Shown here in pieces: positions 1-11,870 of a stretch of DNA of 64,000 nt. Position numbers and translations under genes: made by a program. The stretch lies in assembly GCA_023653785.1 (NCBI GenBank), contig JAMKCH010084944.1, forward strand, positions 1-64,000, read 5' to 3'. The first letter of the stretch is position 1. Every line of letters begins with the position of its first letter. The notes under the pieces were generated by a model, which was not told the DNA's origin, did no database searches, and was given only the letters and a program-made list of their open reading frames with translations. This stretch comes from Ophioderma brevispina (taxonomy: Eukaryota > Echinodermata > Ophiuroidea > Amphilepidida > Ophiodermatidae).

Positions 1-647
1 ATATTTTTCACAGATGTAAAACACTATTGACGTGGACCATACAGCGAAACGTACTCTTTGTGCCAATCACTTACAAACAACTTTGGACCCCCAAATTTTC
101 AAAAGCATTTTTACACTTTGGACACTTTCTGACACAACAGGTATGGTTGAGGGTGTATTCAAAGCATTTATCTAATCAATTCATCATATATCATTTTCAC
201 AGACTGGGAACTAACCGGGGATGTAAATTAGGCTAAATAACAAATCCTTAATTGACCTCAAAAACATTCAATCAGGAAGTTAGCTTGCCGAAAAAAGGAT
301 TGATTTTGCTGTGGTCCTTTCGTGAAAAAGTCACCGTTTCCCTCAAGTATTCGCCAACGAATAAAATAAATAATTATTGGTCAGAACAAACATGGATTTC
401 CTTACCAGCAGAGAACATTTAGCTGGAAAATTAATAACACTGTTTTAAGAAGCAGTGTGTCATTACTTCCTGTTGTCGGAACCTTTCCCGACTGACCAAA
501 CTTGAGTCGGATGAACAGAATATTCAAAGTTCCAATTCGAGCGGCCCTTTGTGTTTCCCTAACAATGAGCCGGTGAATGATGGTAATCCTGGGTAATCGA
601 TTTCAAAATCGAGCCATCTTCTTCTTTCTCATCTTTCTCTTGTAATG
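1..647. other. Left flank, no gene seen
   Basis: AT-rich single-copy-looking DNA before the start of duplication copy A. I see no frame with a recognisable protein motif, no tandem repeat and no inverted repeat. The only open frames are short and have no family resemblance. Confidence 0.5.
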
Positions 648-1626
648 GTTTGAAATTGGTTTGTGTTTTTTAAAATTGTGTGTTTTGGTTATTAGAACTC
701 GAGGATCCTTACTTCTATTTCTATCTGATAGTTTGCACTATTATTTTTTAGTAATAATACATTGGAAAGAGTATACGTTCCTGAACCCATTAAAACGCAC
801 GGGCAGATTTTTATAAGGCAAACAAAACATGACCCCTGGCTTTTTGAACATTTCTTTCAGAACAATTTTGTTGGTTTAACGCATTCGATTTCTGATTCGT
901 TTTTCCTACAATGTGCTCTCTACATCAAATAATAGTGATGAGGGACGATAATCCAAAGCGTTTAGGTTTTCTAGTTTTTTGTTTGTCTCTAACAATAGTT
1001 AGATACCCATGTGTTAAGGTTTTAACTCATTCAAGATAGGAAAGGCTAGTCTCTTAAGTTTAGTGTTCGACTTGGATGGAGTATACATATATGAAATTAA
1101 AAAAATATTTTTCAAACGGGTTATAATACATGTCAAAAAAGAATCATTAATTTAACAGAATTGCGGAGAAGTTAACGGGTAACTTATAGAGTTTTTGTAA
1201 TTGTACTGTTGTTTTTTCTTCAGATCTACGGCTAGTTCCCGTAAAGTTTGTGTTGACGGGAAATGCTATTATTTTTTGGGTAATCTTTTCATTATTAGAA
1301 ATTGTCCATCTTTTTTACGGAATCATTTTGTAGAGTTATGCATTTTAGCGAGGATCTGTTGGTAATGATGGCGTAAACCAACGCTTGTCCAGCTTGAGCC
1401 TCTTCACATGTGTCAAAACCCTTTCAGGTTTAAGACGCGGTCACAATGATTGCCTAGATCTCTTGGAGCTGGTCCTCATTTAGTCTTTATCTATAGTAAT
1501 GACTGGTGAAATCCCAGGGTGAAATAGCGGGTGACTTATCAATCCCAAATTCCAACTTGGCCTTCAGTTTCTTGCCATTGTCTTGTGGTCCCGCCACAGA
1601 ATGCAATGCCTTATTGATCTCTTTTC
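648..1626. other. Gene-free start of copy A
   Basis: The first part aligns with about 29,640-29,990 in copy B. The segment 1,400-1,626 aligns with 30,340-30,540. The middle, about 1,010-1,400, has no counterpart I can place and copy B instead carries a SINE nearby. No coding frame is recognisable. Confidence 0.45.
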
Positions 1627-1628
1627 TA

Positions 1629-2672
1629 CAGCCTGTCTCAAAAAAAATGGTACAATCAAAAACCGTTTTTTTCCAATATTATATCTCAACATAAGTAAAT
1701 TGTTTTGTATGTCACATTCAAGAGAAAAGACCAGCTTTCCAGGATTTTTTTGTTTCATCTCATTTGCTTATTTCAATCGAGAGATAACACCAGTTTACTG
1801 CGGAACACAAAAATCAAGTTTGTGCCACTTTCCGGTTGAGTGAAAACGGTAAATGAATTAGTTAAACATAAGTTAATCACACTTGAACAGATATGAAATT
1901 CTTTAAAAAGGGATTAACTTCATAAAGAAACTCTAAAAGATATGAAAACAGTGACGTAATGGTGGAAGTTATGATCAGTAAGTTCTGGCTTTAAGATTTA
2001 AGTGAATAACATTCGACATACTGTTGTTTGTCAGAAGAGAACCATGATCGTACAGCCGGCGTACAGCAACCTGGAGGAGAGAGTTTCTATGGTCTTGAAG
2101 TATCATGAAACGCAAATTCCTACCACCACTGTGTTACTTTGCTTCCAAATTCAAATTTTTATTGACTTCAACAATTAGTAAATGCACAAAGATAGTGCAA
2201 TATTTTAAACCATTTCTTTTCATTTGGAGTGTTTATTTTGGTTGCATTTACATTCCTTCCGACATGATTTTAACAGATACCAATCTTGTAATAAATTCAA
2301 AGCTCCATTTCATTGACGTGCAATAAATATTTGTATTGTTTGTTATTTATGAAAGGAAGATTTTTTATAATTGAACTGATTATGTTGACTATTAAAACTT
2401 GTGTCGATAAAACTAGACTTCCTTTGTTTACTAAATTTAATCTGTGTTTTGTTTCTTTTTGTCAAGTTCCGATCTTTTGTGAGCTTCAAGACAGCATGGC
2501 ATAGCTGGGCGAAACCACTCTCTGGATTGACAAAAGCAAATGAGATGAAACAAACACCATTGTAAAGTCTGGTCTTTGTTCTTTATTATAATGTCAAGTA
2601 AGAATGACCTATTTTGAAATTTCATATTTAACCAATTTTTTTCTGATTATATCATTTTTTTGAGACAGGCTG
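1629..2672. mobile_element. 1.04-kb foldback DNA element, TA target site
   Basis: The left end reads CAGCCTGTCTCAAAAAAAAT and the right end is its reverse complement. The homology between the arms continues imperfectly inward for about 170 bp, for example around the shared 'GTTTCATCTCATTTGCTT' at about 1,755 and its inverse near 2,540. TA dinucleotides flank the element at 1,627-1,628 and 2,673-2,674. Copy B has the uninterrupted site at 30,541-30,542 with a single TA. The element therefore inserted by TA duplication, as Tc1/mariner-type transposases do. It has no transposase frame and is non-autonomous. A related copy lies at 37,636-38,952. Confidence 0.85.
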
Positions 2673-2744
2673 TAGTTAGGCTAAAGAGCTTGATGTAGGT
2701 TCGGAGTGTAACGTTTGTGAATCCTCTGTTTCCAACTTCCACAT

Positions 2745-3345
2745 GGAAATATTTCAGTTCCCATTCAGAATTTTTGTCCTTCCTGGGTCAGGTCTTTCTA
2801 ACTTTCTGAGGTCGGCTTGTACGAAGTTCTCCTTAGCAGGTACCGTAAGTTCCATGACGATGCCCTGCTTCTCTGATGGTGAATAGACCGTAATGTCTGT
2901 CTTCTTGATGTTGTTACATAATGTTTTCAAAGGAACATAGCGGGGCATTTATCATCATCCCATGCACACGGCTGCCAATCCTCATACACTTTTGGCAAGG
3001 CCTGCTTTTAGATGGGTCCCACCCCCCAGGCTCATTGCGACTTCTTTCATCCTTCTGTATGTAATTCGTCTGCTGCTTGGCTGCCCTTTTTTCTTAGGAT
3101 GGCCGGTAGTAGGTGAAACACTATCTCACGGAGACCATACGCACCCCCAGTTGTAACGACCCTTTCTTAGGGAGTATTGGCAGCATTTAATATTGTAGGA
3201 GAGCTTATCTTGGATTTGTTCAGTCCAATTTCGGGGTGACCAGGATATAGACGATTCTATCTTTATCCATGTACTTTCGCCCCAACTTAACCAAAGGCCT
3301 TGTTTTTGCCATATCAAACAGGCAATCAATAACTGGTTCTCTACA
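2745..3345 (-). pseudogene. LINE/RT polyprotein C-terminal relic (ELTVP domain), copy A
   Basis: On the minus strand a 64-codon frame near 2,754-2,948 contains 'DITVYSPSEKQGI' followed by 'MELTVPAKENF'. This resembles the conserved 'RPDI..WS......ELTVPWEEN' block at the C-terminus of a widespread family of metazoan reverse-transcriptase retroelement proteins. Upstream in the same sense, around 3,126-3,329, come a 'KQGLWLSW' segment and 'GRYNW', which match the 'QGxWTxWE' and 'GRYxWRHDxVL' landmarks of that family. The two pieces lie in different frames, and the cysteine/histidine segment expected between them is missing. The relic is broken by frameshifts and deletions and cannot encode a working protein. 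The same relic occurs in copy B at 30,590-31,300, so it predates the duplication. Confidence 0.6.
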
Positions 3346-3539
3346 TTTCTTTTGGCAACTTGGACAGAGAGCTCCTATGGTCTCTTTCTGGCTCTATTAG
3401 TTAAATGCTCTTAGGGCCTTTGGGAACCCAACCGCGCCGACCATGTTGCACTTTAACAGTTCATTGATAATATATTTTCCGTTTCTCTCTGTCGCGTGGA
3501 GTTTGACAGAATTTCCATTGTTTTTCCTTTCCTTTTTGA

Positions 3540-4100
3540 CCGTGTATTTGTGGCCAAGATGAATTGGATCTCCTCATCTAGAGAGTACTCTCTTTCTGTA
3601 GATTATTGGCGGTTAGCACTTGCGGGTAGACCAGCACATAGCCTATCTATCTAGCGGATGTCTCGAGCAATCAAGTCAATGTAGTTAAAGGGGCGACGAC
3701 CCCGGGTTTGGCATGGGTAACCTCAACACATTATGTCTGAACTACATGATCAATCGCACGATGACAGTGATCCCGGCAAATCGAGCTCGGCATTGGGGCC
3801 AACTACCCTGTGCTTTGTGTCATGTGCTCATCGCAGGAATATATTTTACTCGCATAAAACGCTGGATAGGTGCCATCCAGTCAATCCTTTAGCCCTTTCT
3901 TCGTGGTCTAGGTCTCAGATCCATATAACAGGAGACTCTGTACACAGGCTCAAGAACTTCAGGTTGATTGAATTGGAGATATCAGATGGCCATCAGTGTT
4001 GTAAGTGTAACCTAAAGATCTCTATTTTCCCGCATGTGAAGCTTGGCTTTTGTCTATATCAATTGACATGCCGTAATCCTTTATGCATAATGAAGACATA
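3540..4100 (-). pseudogene. LINE reverse transcriptase 3' tail relic (YGSETWT type), copy A
   Basis: Reading the minus strand across 3,911-3,940 gives 'SLLLYGSET' followed by an amber stop where the family has W, then T. 'LLYGSETWT' is a hallmark of the C-terminal region of many LINE-encoded reverse transcriptases. Continuing downstream in shifted frames are 'DGTYP' and a 'RGRRPFNYID' stretch, equivalent to the 'RGRPxxxYID' landmark. The terminal 'MMDRxxWR' box seen in copy B is deleted here. A 162-codon plus-strand frame overlaps this relic and is treated as its antisense shadow. Several frameshifts and stops make it a dead fragment. Confidence 0.55.
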
Positions 4101-4229
4101 TACCATCGAGTCAAGTTGGCTACATCTAAGGGGGGGTGTTTTCCATGATTTTCATTACTATTCTAATTTATCATATGCTACTATCAACGCCGGCGCTGCT
4201 GAAACTATTTTTCAAGCGTAGAGGCCAAA

Positions 4230-5578
4230 TTGCTCTGGTCCCCAGCGGTGAGGAGTAAATTTCGAAATTGGACCAAATTTACAAGATTTTATGCCAAAGT
4301 TGAAGGCCAGGCCAATCCACTTCCAAAAGTAGAGGCTTTTGGTCCCTGTATTCCCCGGTTCCACCCTCCGCTGCTGCTATCCCAACCATCACTTTCCCTC
4401 ACTACACACTATTAATTCTGAGTGTCATCTGAGCAGTGATGCGTACATATCAATAAATGGTCAGATCCTTTTGGACAATACTGGTCGGTTTTAGATCCAT
4501 GTATCTTGTGTGGGGGGTATGGTTATTCATCGGCATGTAATTTATTGAATGCTTCAATTGCCACATTTATGGTTTAATGCCAATGGGCCATATAATAGTC
4601 TAACGACCTTCAGTCGAATTTTGTTGCACTATATTTTTTTTTCTCATGGTAATTTCAAAGCATTGATTTGCCGTGCTTGGGGTACTCACCCTAATGCGCC
4701 GCATTGGTCCGCTGTGAACAGCCTGTTTTTCTTACCGGCATAATACGCCCCATTTCTCCTTGGGGGAGAAAACTGAGTACGGTTGTGTTTCCTGGTTTAG
4801 CATTTCGATTGAATACTCCCATGTAACCCGAATCCAGAGAGAGTTACGATTAGGGGACCACGGCTAATTACAGGGGCGAAGTGAGTCTTAACGCTACAAG
4901 AAAAATCCGTATGGAACGAGGTGGATGGTTTGTTTTTAATTTTGCGACCAAACTGTTCGGTCAGCTCACCCACGATGGCTGATAACTTCGTAACCTAATG
5001 ATAGATCAGTGAAAATTAATATGGTGGCTATGGATCCCAATTAGCATCTGGCGTATGTGGCAGGGAACACTAACTCGTGACATGAGTTTGTTTTCACACG
5101 ATTTTCGGATGTCCAAAGTTGAAAATTAGTTTTGAATATTTTGCGTCTGTAACTTGCGTCAATGATCTGCAAGTTTTCTTACTGCAATTGTTACATATTT
5201 TATCCACCAAATGTTATAGGCATCCAAGAAGATGTTTACATAAAAAGAATTTATTTTGAAGAAAGAATAAAGAAACAAGACACAAACAAACAGACAAGCA
5301 AAGCCAATAAGTCATACCATTTATTAGTTCATATACATTTTCGAAATATATAATAATGCAAGCAATCGTCCCTTGAAAGAATGGCTACCTCCTACGCGAT
5401 TGCCGCTTTAAACGTACACTTACAAATTCCATAGCTGAGTTCTGAGAGCGTTTGTTTTAAGGGGCTGCCTGGAGGCAACAAGTCAAGTATGGTCAAGAGA
5501 TGGGTGTCCTTTGTTTTGTAAGCGATCTTGCTCTACAGTTTAAATGAGCGAAGTGAGCGAGAGATATCAAATTTAGTT
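4230..5578. repeat. Well conserved gene-free part of copy A
   Basis: This stretch matches 33,510-34,500 in copy B. Two blocks are especially similar: about 4,835-4,895 (with 33,937-33,997) and 5,357-5,440 (with 34,285-34,370). No protein motif is visible in either strand. On the minus strand it lies between LINE tails, so part may be LINE 3' untranslated sequence. About 120 bases around 5,160-5,350 have little match in copy B. Confidence 0.5.
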
Positions 5579-5900
5579 TATTATAAACACGTTGTTGTTG
5601 TAATATGGAACATTTCGCTGTCTTTTGGTAATTATTTAAAAAACTAAAAACCTCAAAATTTGGTAGGAATTAAAAGTCAATAAGCCAGCAACGTTTCGAA
5701 AGAAGTTGAGGTTTTTACAACCTGTTTTAGTAATTTTCTGTTTAATTATAAACACGTTGTGAAATTAACATTGCGCTGTCTTTTGGTAAAAGTTAAATCT
5801 CGTATTTGTAGGGAAATTAAATTTCTTAAGCCAGCAACGTTTAGAAAGAATTGAGGATTTACCAAAAACCGTTTTGTTAAATTTTCTGTATTATACCCGT
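5579..5900. repeat. Tandem duplication of a ~165-bp unit
   Basis: Two units begin with 'ATTATAAACACGTTGT', one at about 5,579 and one at about 5,746. Both contain 'AAGCCAGCAACGTTT', a 'GAGGTTTTTAC/GAGGATTTACC' stretch and a 'TTTTCTGT' end. Copy B has only one unit, at about 34,503-34,645. The second unit was therefore gained in A or lost in B after the duplication. Confidence 0.75.
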
Positions 5901-5989
5901 AAATACGCATACCAGAACGGGATGATACCTGGACAAGCAAGGAGTATCTTCTCTGATTATATGTAACACCTCTCAAGTGTTTGGCAAAC

Positions 5990-6745
5990 GTTGCTTGATC
6001 TGATTTCTATCGCATGCCACAAACGAGGACGGACTAGATCTCAAGTTTCAACAGCCAGTTCCCTGGTGGCGCCCTCGTGAAACCTTCAGCCAGACCGAGG
6101 CACCACCATGTGGAGGCAGGGGGAGGTGGCATTGCATTGATGATATTGATCTGCTGTCTGTTCAGCATCTTCACACTCCACAAATTTGACTCCCGGGAAT
6201 GGTGCATGATGTGTTTGAAGCGCGCCACTCCTGAGCGCAAGCTTGGCGGGAAGATTAGATATTGACAGGATTCATTGGCTCTGTTATGACAGCTTCCATC
6301 GGATGCTGCCATTCATTGTGCAGGCCAGTGTGATGTTGTCTCCTTAGTTCGTGAATATTGGATCCAAACCGTACGGCCCTGTGTCTCTCGGACACCTCTG
6401 GTGATGGTATCATGAAGTAGGTGGTTTAGATCCAGTGTTCGTCGAGTCAGCGCCATGGAGTGAGATTTCCACCTCAGGTCAGCTGGTGGAATTCTTGCAA
6501 GAATGCTGGTAATAGGTATTGATTGGGCAGCCAGTGATGGTTCGAAAGGAGATGTTCAGGCTTGATCCACCAGATGTGTATGGGGCACTCCTGCTCTAGA
6601 CAGGGGTGGCAATATTCTGCCAGTCCCAGTCCTAGCCAGTTTCCTATCGAGGCGGCGGATGAGTGCCCTCGCGCTGTAACCTTGCCGTGAAGACCTGTCA
6701 CATGTTGCCTATAGGTTAAAGATCTTAGTAGGTCCATGAGCCAGT
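5990..6745 (-). pseudogene. LINE (jockey/CR1-like) reverse transcriptase 3' relic, copy A
   Basis: Minus-strand frames read, in order, 'RSLTYRQHVTGL' (the post-RT thumb landmark), 'AEYCHPCL', 'ARIPPADLR', 'YSRTKETTSHW', a degenerate zinc-knuckle region and 'NWLLKLEI' at the stop near 6,034. These match the carboxy-terminal third of LINE ORF2 proteins: a putative thumb, the 'AEYC.PVW' box, 'LPVL..I.P..LR', the 'CxCG..EQT..HI' finger and the 'WL' terminus. The frame changes several times. Its 5' end is cut next to the TIR element starting at 6,775. The copy in B is at 34,830-35,465. Confidence 0.75.
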
Positions 6746-6774
6746 TCTGTACGGGCCTTAAAAATTCGAGTTTT

Positions 6775-8242
6775 TTGCACCCACTTGGTGATTATGTTTC
6801 CCAAATATATCACCCCGAAGGGGTGTCTCCATGACAAGGATAGGTTATGTTTCCGCCCCGAAAAGTGCACATTAGCGCGTACTGCTATTTCAAAATGGCC
6901 ACCATTGTTTTATGAAAATTTGCTATTGATTTTCAATTATAGAGAGGAATTTTATCCAGGACTCTAAAAGGAAATAAAAGTTCTACATTCCTGAAGTGGG
7001 CTTAACATTTAAGGCCAAGCTTGGCCGCCAGTAGGAGGCAGTTGTTTAAAGTAACTAATTGCCAAAATAGATAGCCCGGTAAAACGGTAATATTTTGAGG
7101 AGCACCAAAAAGAGATTTAATGACATTGTTGTATGGCGGGAAAAAAATGATCATTTAAAAATCCTGATGGCGGCGGGGTTATCCCGCTCCGGAGGACAAA
7201 AATCAAGAAGAAAAAAACACCTGCACCACCTTTTTCGAATAATAAAGGAATCATAACGAAAAAACTATTGATAACATTTTCCCGCAATTTTCTCTCTTAC
7301 CTTCTTGATAATTGCATACCACTCACCGTAGTTGACGCTGGGAAGGAAGCAAGGAAGGCTGAAATCTAGGCCAGTAGAGAGAGAGAAGGAGGCCTGTTGT
7401 ACAAAGTCATAAACAAAGATAGCACTTGATGTGCTCGAAAGAAACTTAGGTCACCAAATTTAAATTTTCCTTCTACATATAAACAATTTTTTCACTTCTT
7501 CATAAGCATATTTTTTATTTTTACTGGGAAACACCTATGACGTCACTGAGTAGTCCTTAAATAGAGTCCACACCCATTTATTATGATTTTTATTGTATTG
7601 TATTTTATTGATATGATCTGTTGCCTTCCTATGAACTATTATAGAGTCAGTTTAAACTACGTTATATGGCCCAAGTAGTAACCAGTTATAGTAACGGCAC
7701 TCTCTAGGACAAGTCAATACCCCACTTTAATATTTTTTTACATCTTGGAAATGATTTAGGGTTATTATTAGAAAGTGTTGTTTAATAACGTCGAAAAGAT
7801 GGGTAGGGCTGCTTTTCGTCCTGAATTACGTACTCTAGAGCGAATATAATCACCGACATCTTTAAAAACAAGCCTGTACGTAAGATATAAATGCCATAAA
7901 TTCTTCTTGGAGCTCTCAAAATATCACCCAGGTTCTTATTTCAACAATTTGCCATTTTAAGTTCATTTAGCAAATAATGCCTCCTTGCGGCGGCCATCTT
8001 GGACGCCTAGATATTAAGCACCCTTCAGGAAGTTAAAAACTTGATTTCGTGTAATGGTGGATAAAATATCTATCTGTAATGAAATTATAATGGCGGTTTT
8101 ACATAAAACAATGGAGGCCATTTTGAAATGGGCAGGACACGCTAACGTGCAGCTTTTCGGGGCGGAAACATACCTAATCCTAGTCAGGGGGACGTCCCCT
8201 TCAATGTGATATATGGGAAAATTAATCACTAATTGGGTGCAA
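6775..8242. mobile_element. 1.47-kb DNA element with ~240-bp inverted repeats
   Basis: The left arm (6,775 to about 7,010) and the right arm (about 8,015-8,242) are reverse complements. Shared landmarks are TTGCACCCA at the tips, 'CCGCCCCGAAAAG' at 6,855 against its inverse near 8,155, and an 'AAAATGGCCACCATTGTTTTA' -like stretch against 'AAAACAATGGAGGCCATTTTG'. The interior has no transposase-like frame. No empty site is available because copy B diverges here, so the exact ends and target duplication are uncertain. It interrupts or abuts the LINE relic on its left. Confidence 0.75.
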
Positions 8243-9844
8243 CGAACGGAAAATCTGATGATGGCAGCTTATGGGCTATCTGTCTAGCTTCACCACGCCT
8301 GACCTAATGAGACGCCAAAATGTTCTTGCTGCTTGTTACAAAAGGATTAAAAATTGTTGTTTACTACCAGCGGGAGATGTACAGTATGGTTACCGAGGTA
8401 TAAGACAGAATTTGTCAAAGGTCATCACCACGGCCAAAGGTTAAATCTTTAATATTGTCCCGATTTAACCTTTCCGATGACGCTTGACATTTGACGATTG
8501 GTTGGTGTTATATCTGTCATAACCATAACTTGTAATAGGTAGAACAAATTATACCTTTTTGTCCTTGTAACAGACGAACACTTTGGTTAACCTTTTTTAA
8601 CAGCAGTCCATCTTTTTCAGTGTTGACCCTGTAGTATATTTCCCCCCCGTTCCCTGGATTCCGCCCACACCTTTCGCCGAGGGCACCCCCGCGAAAAATG
8701 TGTTTATTAACCTTCATAGAAGACAATCCACTGATAAATGATGCTCTGCTCTCAGCGGTCACGGAATTGTCCAAATGACCCAACTATACATATTATTGTG
8801 TGGGCAGACCTGGGATCACTGACAGACCGGAATAATAGACGTTCCAAAAAAGTGAGCTCTCATCAATAGATGAATTAGGAGTCTTCTACCTTAGAGACAA
8901 GTGTTTACAGGCGGGGCCTTGCAAACAAATCAGACCGATCTGACCCCCTTTTTATGACCACACGTATGAATTCGGAAAACTTCACAGAGTAAATCATACG
9001 GAGTCGGGGAGTTGTGACATCGGTAACAAATGTTTACAACTGCGTGGCAATATAGCATGGCCTTGCACGTCCTTCCATAGCAAGGAATCTGAGAGTTTTC
9101 CTCTCCGCATATCGGGCTGATTGTTGAAAATCTTAGCTCCATTATTTGCTTACTCCATGTGTATTTATTGGGCCCTGATATTGGAGAAAGAATTGAGATG
9201 CCCTGTTTTTTATTTCATTTTCTTTGCAAATCACACGTCAAAACTTTATTAGGAGATCTGTCTTTATAAAATTTCCACACATGTATTTGTAATGTATCAC
9301 GTGCGTTTGTTCAATTCATAGTTTTTAAAATTACAATTACAACTTCGTGGTAAAAATACTTACAGGAGAGCTGTATGATTTTATATTAATTCGTTTCACA
9401 TCTGCCAGTTTTTCTACGCAAACTATCTTATATAATGACGAAATTCTACCACCAGCTGCCACAAACCATTATTAAACCCTATCACGCATAGACCTATATT
9501 TATGGAAAAAAGTATGGTAAAAAAAACATACATGCGTCCATTAGGCTTCGCGGCTGTAGATTATAAAATTTCCCACATACACTTCACACCAGAGAACGTC
9601 AAAGACACAATGATGTATCAGTTTTAATTATCGACTAAAAACATGCTTATAAAAAAGAAAAAATAAACAAAATGATATTGTACTACACAATAAAACCCTT
9701 GTCTTACCAAGCATTTTTGGTAACACGATTTATGGTGGTGTGGTCGCCCCCGGAATTCGTTAGTAAAGCATCCCCATGGGCTTTAAATGATTTTGATACC
9801 AGTCGATAGCCGTAGTCCACTTCTTTTCAATTTGTTAATGAAAC

Positions 9845-10005
9845 TGAGAGTAACCACCTACTTAGTATGGCGTAACAATGACGTCATAAAGTCCGCAAGT
9901 CGGCAAATTGGCAATTTTTTCCACACAGAATAGGCGAAAAGTGGGGTCAAAAGATAAGGAATATCTGTATTTCATGCGTTTTCGGCTCTAAATGATGGCA
10001 GTGAC
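9845..10005 (+). repeat. Dispersed repeat, relative at 48,965-49,150
   Basis: The two segments share, in the same order and orientation, 'ATGACGTCATAA'/'ATGAAGTCATAA', 'AGTCGGCAA', 'AATAGGCG'/'AATAGGTG' and 'GCGTTTT...CT(C/T)AAATGATG'. They sit at non-equivalent places relative to the large duplication, so this is a separate repeat family. Confidence 0.6.
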
Positions 10006-11093
10006 TAGTTTTTACATAAAATGAGTGTTAGAACGGCCCTGCGAGGCAAACACAGTACTCAAAATTTTGACATTTTTGAGTTATTTATTGTAGGTAACAT
10101 GACGGCGTAGTTTCATTTCCTAAAGTGTCAAGGCACCTAAATGGACAGTTTGGAAGATGCAACCCTGTATCTCACACACATTTTTTTAAGTTTTTTTTGC
10201 TCCTTTTTTCTTGTAAAACCGTATCTCAGATGACATTAGTTTGCCGTGTCTCTATCTACTTTGGCTCTCCAATTTTTGTTACGGCAAAACAAAGTAACTG
10301 GAGATACTGCTATTTGCCATAAAATGATGTGATAATAGTGCACCTGCGACAACTCCAACTAAGAATTCATGTGTGATTTTCAAGTTATTTTGAGAAGTTT
10401 TGAATGGTTTCGCTACATACTTTTTATGCATAACAATGTTTTACATTCAATATTTATTTATTTTGCCATATTTCAAAGCGTTCTAAAACGCAACTTAAGT
10501 TACTGCATTTTTCCCATAACACTATCTTCGAATTTTATGGTCAAAATGAATGTAACTTCAATGTTTTTGCTATAATTCTTAAAAGAAAGAATGGGACTAC
10601 TTCATTTTTCTTGGAAATATAGGTTTAGTATATGATAAACATTTAGATCATACTTTTCTGAAATTGTATTTATCCCATTCAAAAAAGTGCCAAAGTCAAC
10701 TTCGGAATCGAATTTTTCTCAAAATGCCAATTTTCAAGTGACTTTATTTTGCTATTTGCCATAACATGGCCATAGAGTCATACTGTGCAAAATAATTTTT
10801 TGTGGTAACCCTTACCTTTCAACTTTGGCGGATATCTTTACCCCGGTGAAAGGCTTACCTTCGCATTTCTTCCGCTAAAATGGACCGGAAAGGATATGAA
10901 AAGGATTACCTGGAAGCTTTTTTTTTTAATGAAAGCTTTTTTTCATATTAGCGCCCGGAGGAAAGTTCACTACGGGGTTGTAAACGAGACGAAGTTTTAA
11001 AACTACAATATGACCATTTCTTTAATAATTGCCAAATTACATTAACTTCATGTATTTATATGGATTGCTTCACGGATTTTACCATATCCATAT

Positions 11094-11156
11094 CAGCAGC
11101 AGCAGCAGCATGCATCAGCAGCAGCATCATCTTCCTCCTCCTCCATCCTCCTCCCC
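11094..11156 (+). repeat. Trinucleotide microsatellite (CAG/CAT/CTC)
   Basis: A run of CAG units passes into CAT and then CTC/TCC triplets. It causes a serine- and proline-rich open frame on the plus strand (SSSSS, PPPP), which I regard as a by-product and not a gene. Confidence 0.85.
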
Positions 11157-11711
11157 ATCAAATAGGAGTAATAAGAGTAGTAGTTGTTCTTACTTAATAT
11201 ATCATTCTTTTGTATGCTCTCTGTTGGATTTAAATGATCACGTTTTGACAAAAACCCACATTGTGCTTCCTCATGTAAACTCTCGACTACACCTGTGGCA
11301 CTGTTCTCCTCTATTGAACTTAAAGGTCCCAGGAATGAGATGCTAAAACATACTACAAATTGTCAGAGGCTCCGGGGCTAAGGGACATTCCATGCAATAA
11401 ACAGGGCACAAAAAAGTATACACTACCATGACATCATTATGAAACTATTGATTTTGCAGTCAGTGGGCATGAGAATAGATTCACACCAGTCACCTGGGAA
11501 TTTCTATTACCAAAATATTGAATGCTTTCTCGTTCCCTCCTTGTAGACTTGACACAAAAACACATCAATCTATTTGCATTTCCTGGGATCTTAAATGCCA
11601 AAGTTTACAAAGGCTTCGACGCATCAGAAACACGGAGTCGTATCATGTGTGGTTCAGTCAGACAGCAAGTCACGCTTTGTGCCTTAAAAATGTCATGATG
11701 GACACGATGCA

Positions 11712-11870
11712 AAGAGAAAAAGATGCTCGGTTAAGGACTAAGGTGGCGCACCCCTGGGAGTACATTAATTTTCCGAAATCTTTCTAAGAATTATAGATAT
11801 TCAGTTCCTAGTGTGTTCTCATTCTTGTATGTGAAATTCTCGAGGAAAATGAATTAAATTGCATCCTCAA
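11712..11870 (+). repeat. Dispersed repeat, relative at 60,735-60,870
   Basis: Both copies carry 'AAAAAGATGCTCGG', 'AAGGTGGC' and 'ACCCCTGGGA' in order, then a T-rich stretch, 'AATTATAGA' and 'GTGTGTTCTCA'. The function is unknown. Confidence 0.65.

Noticed and set aside
3733..4221. 162-codon plus-strand open frame, the longest in the window
   Set aside because: It lies antisense to the YGSETWT-type LINE tail, is not preserved as a frame in copy B, and has no domain.
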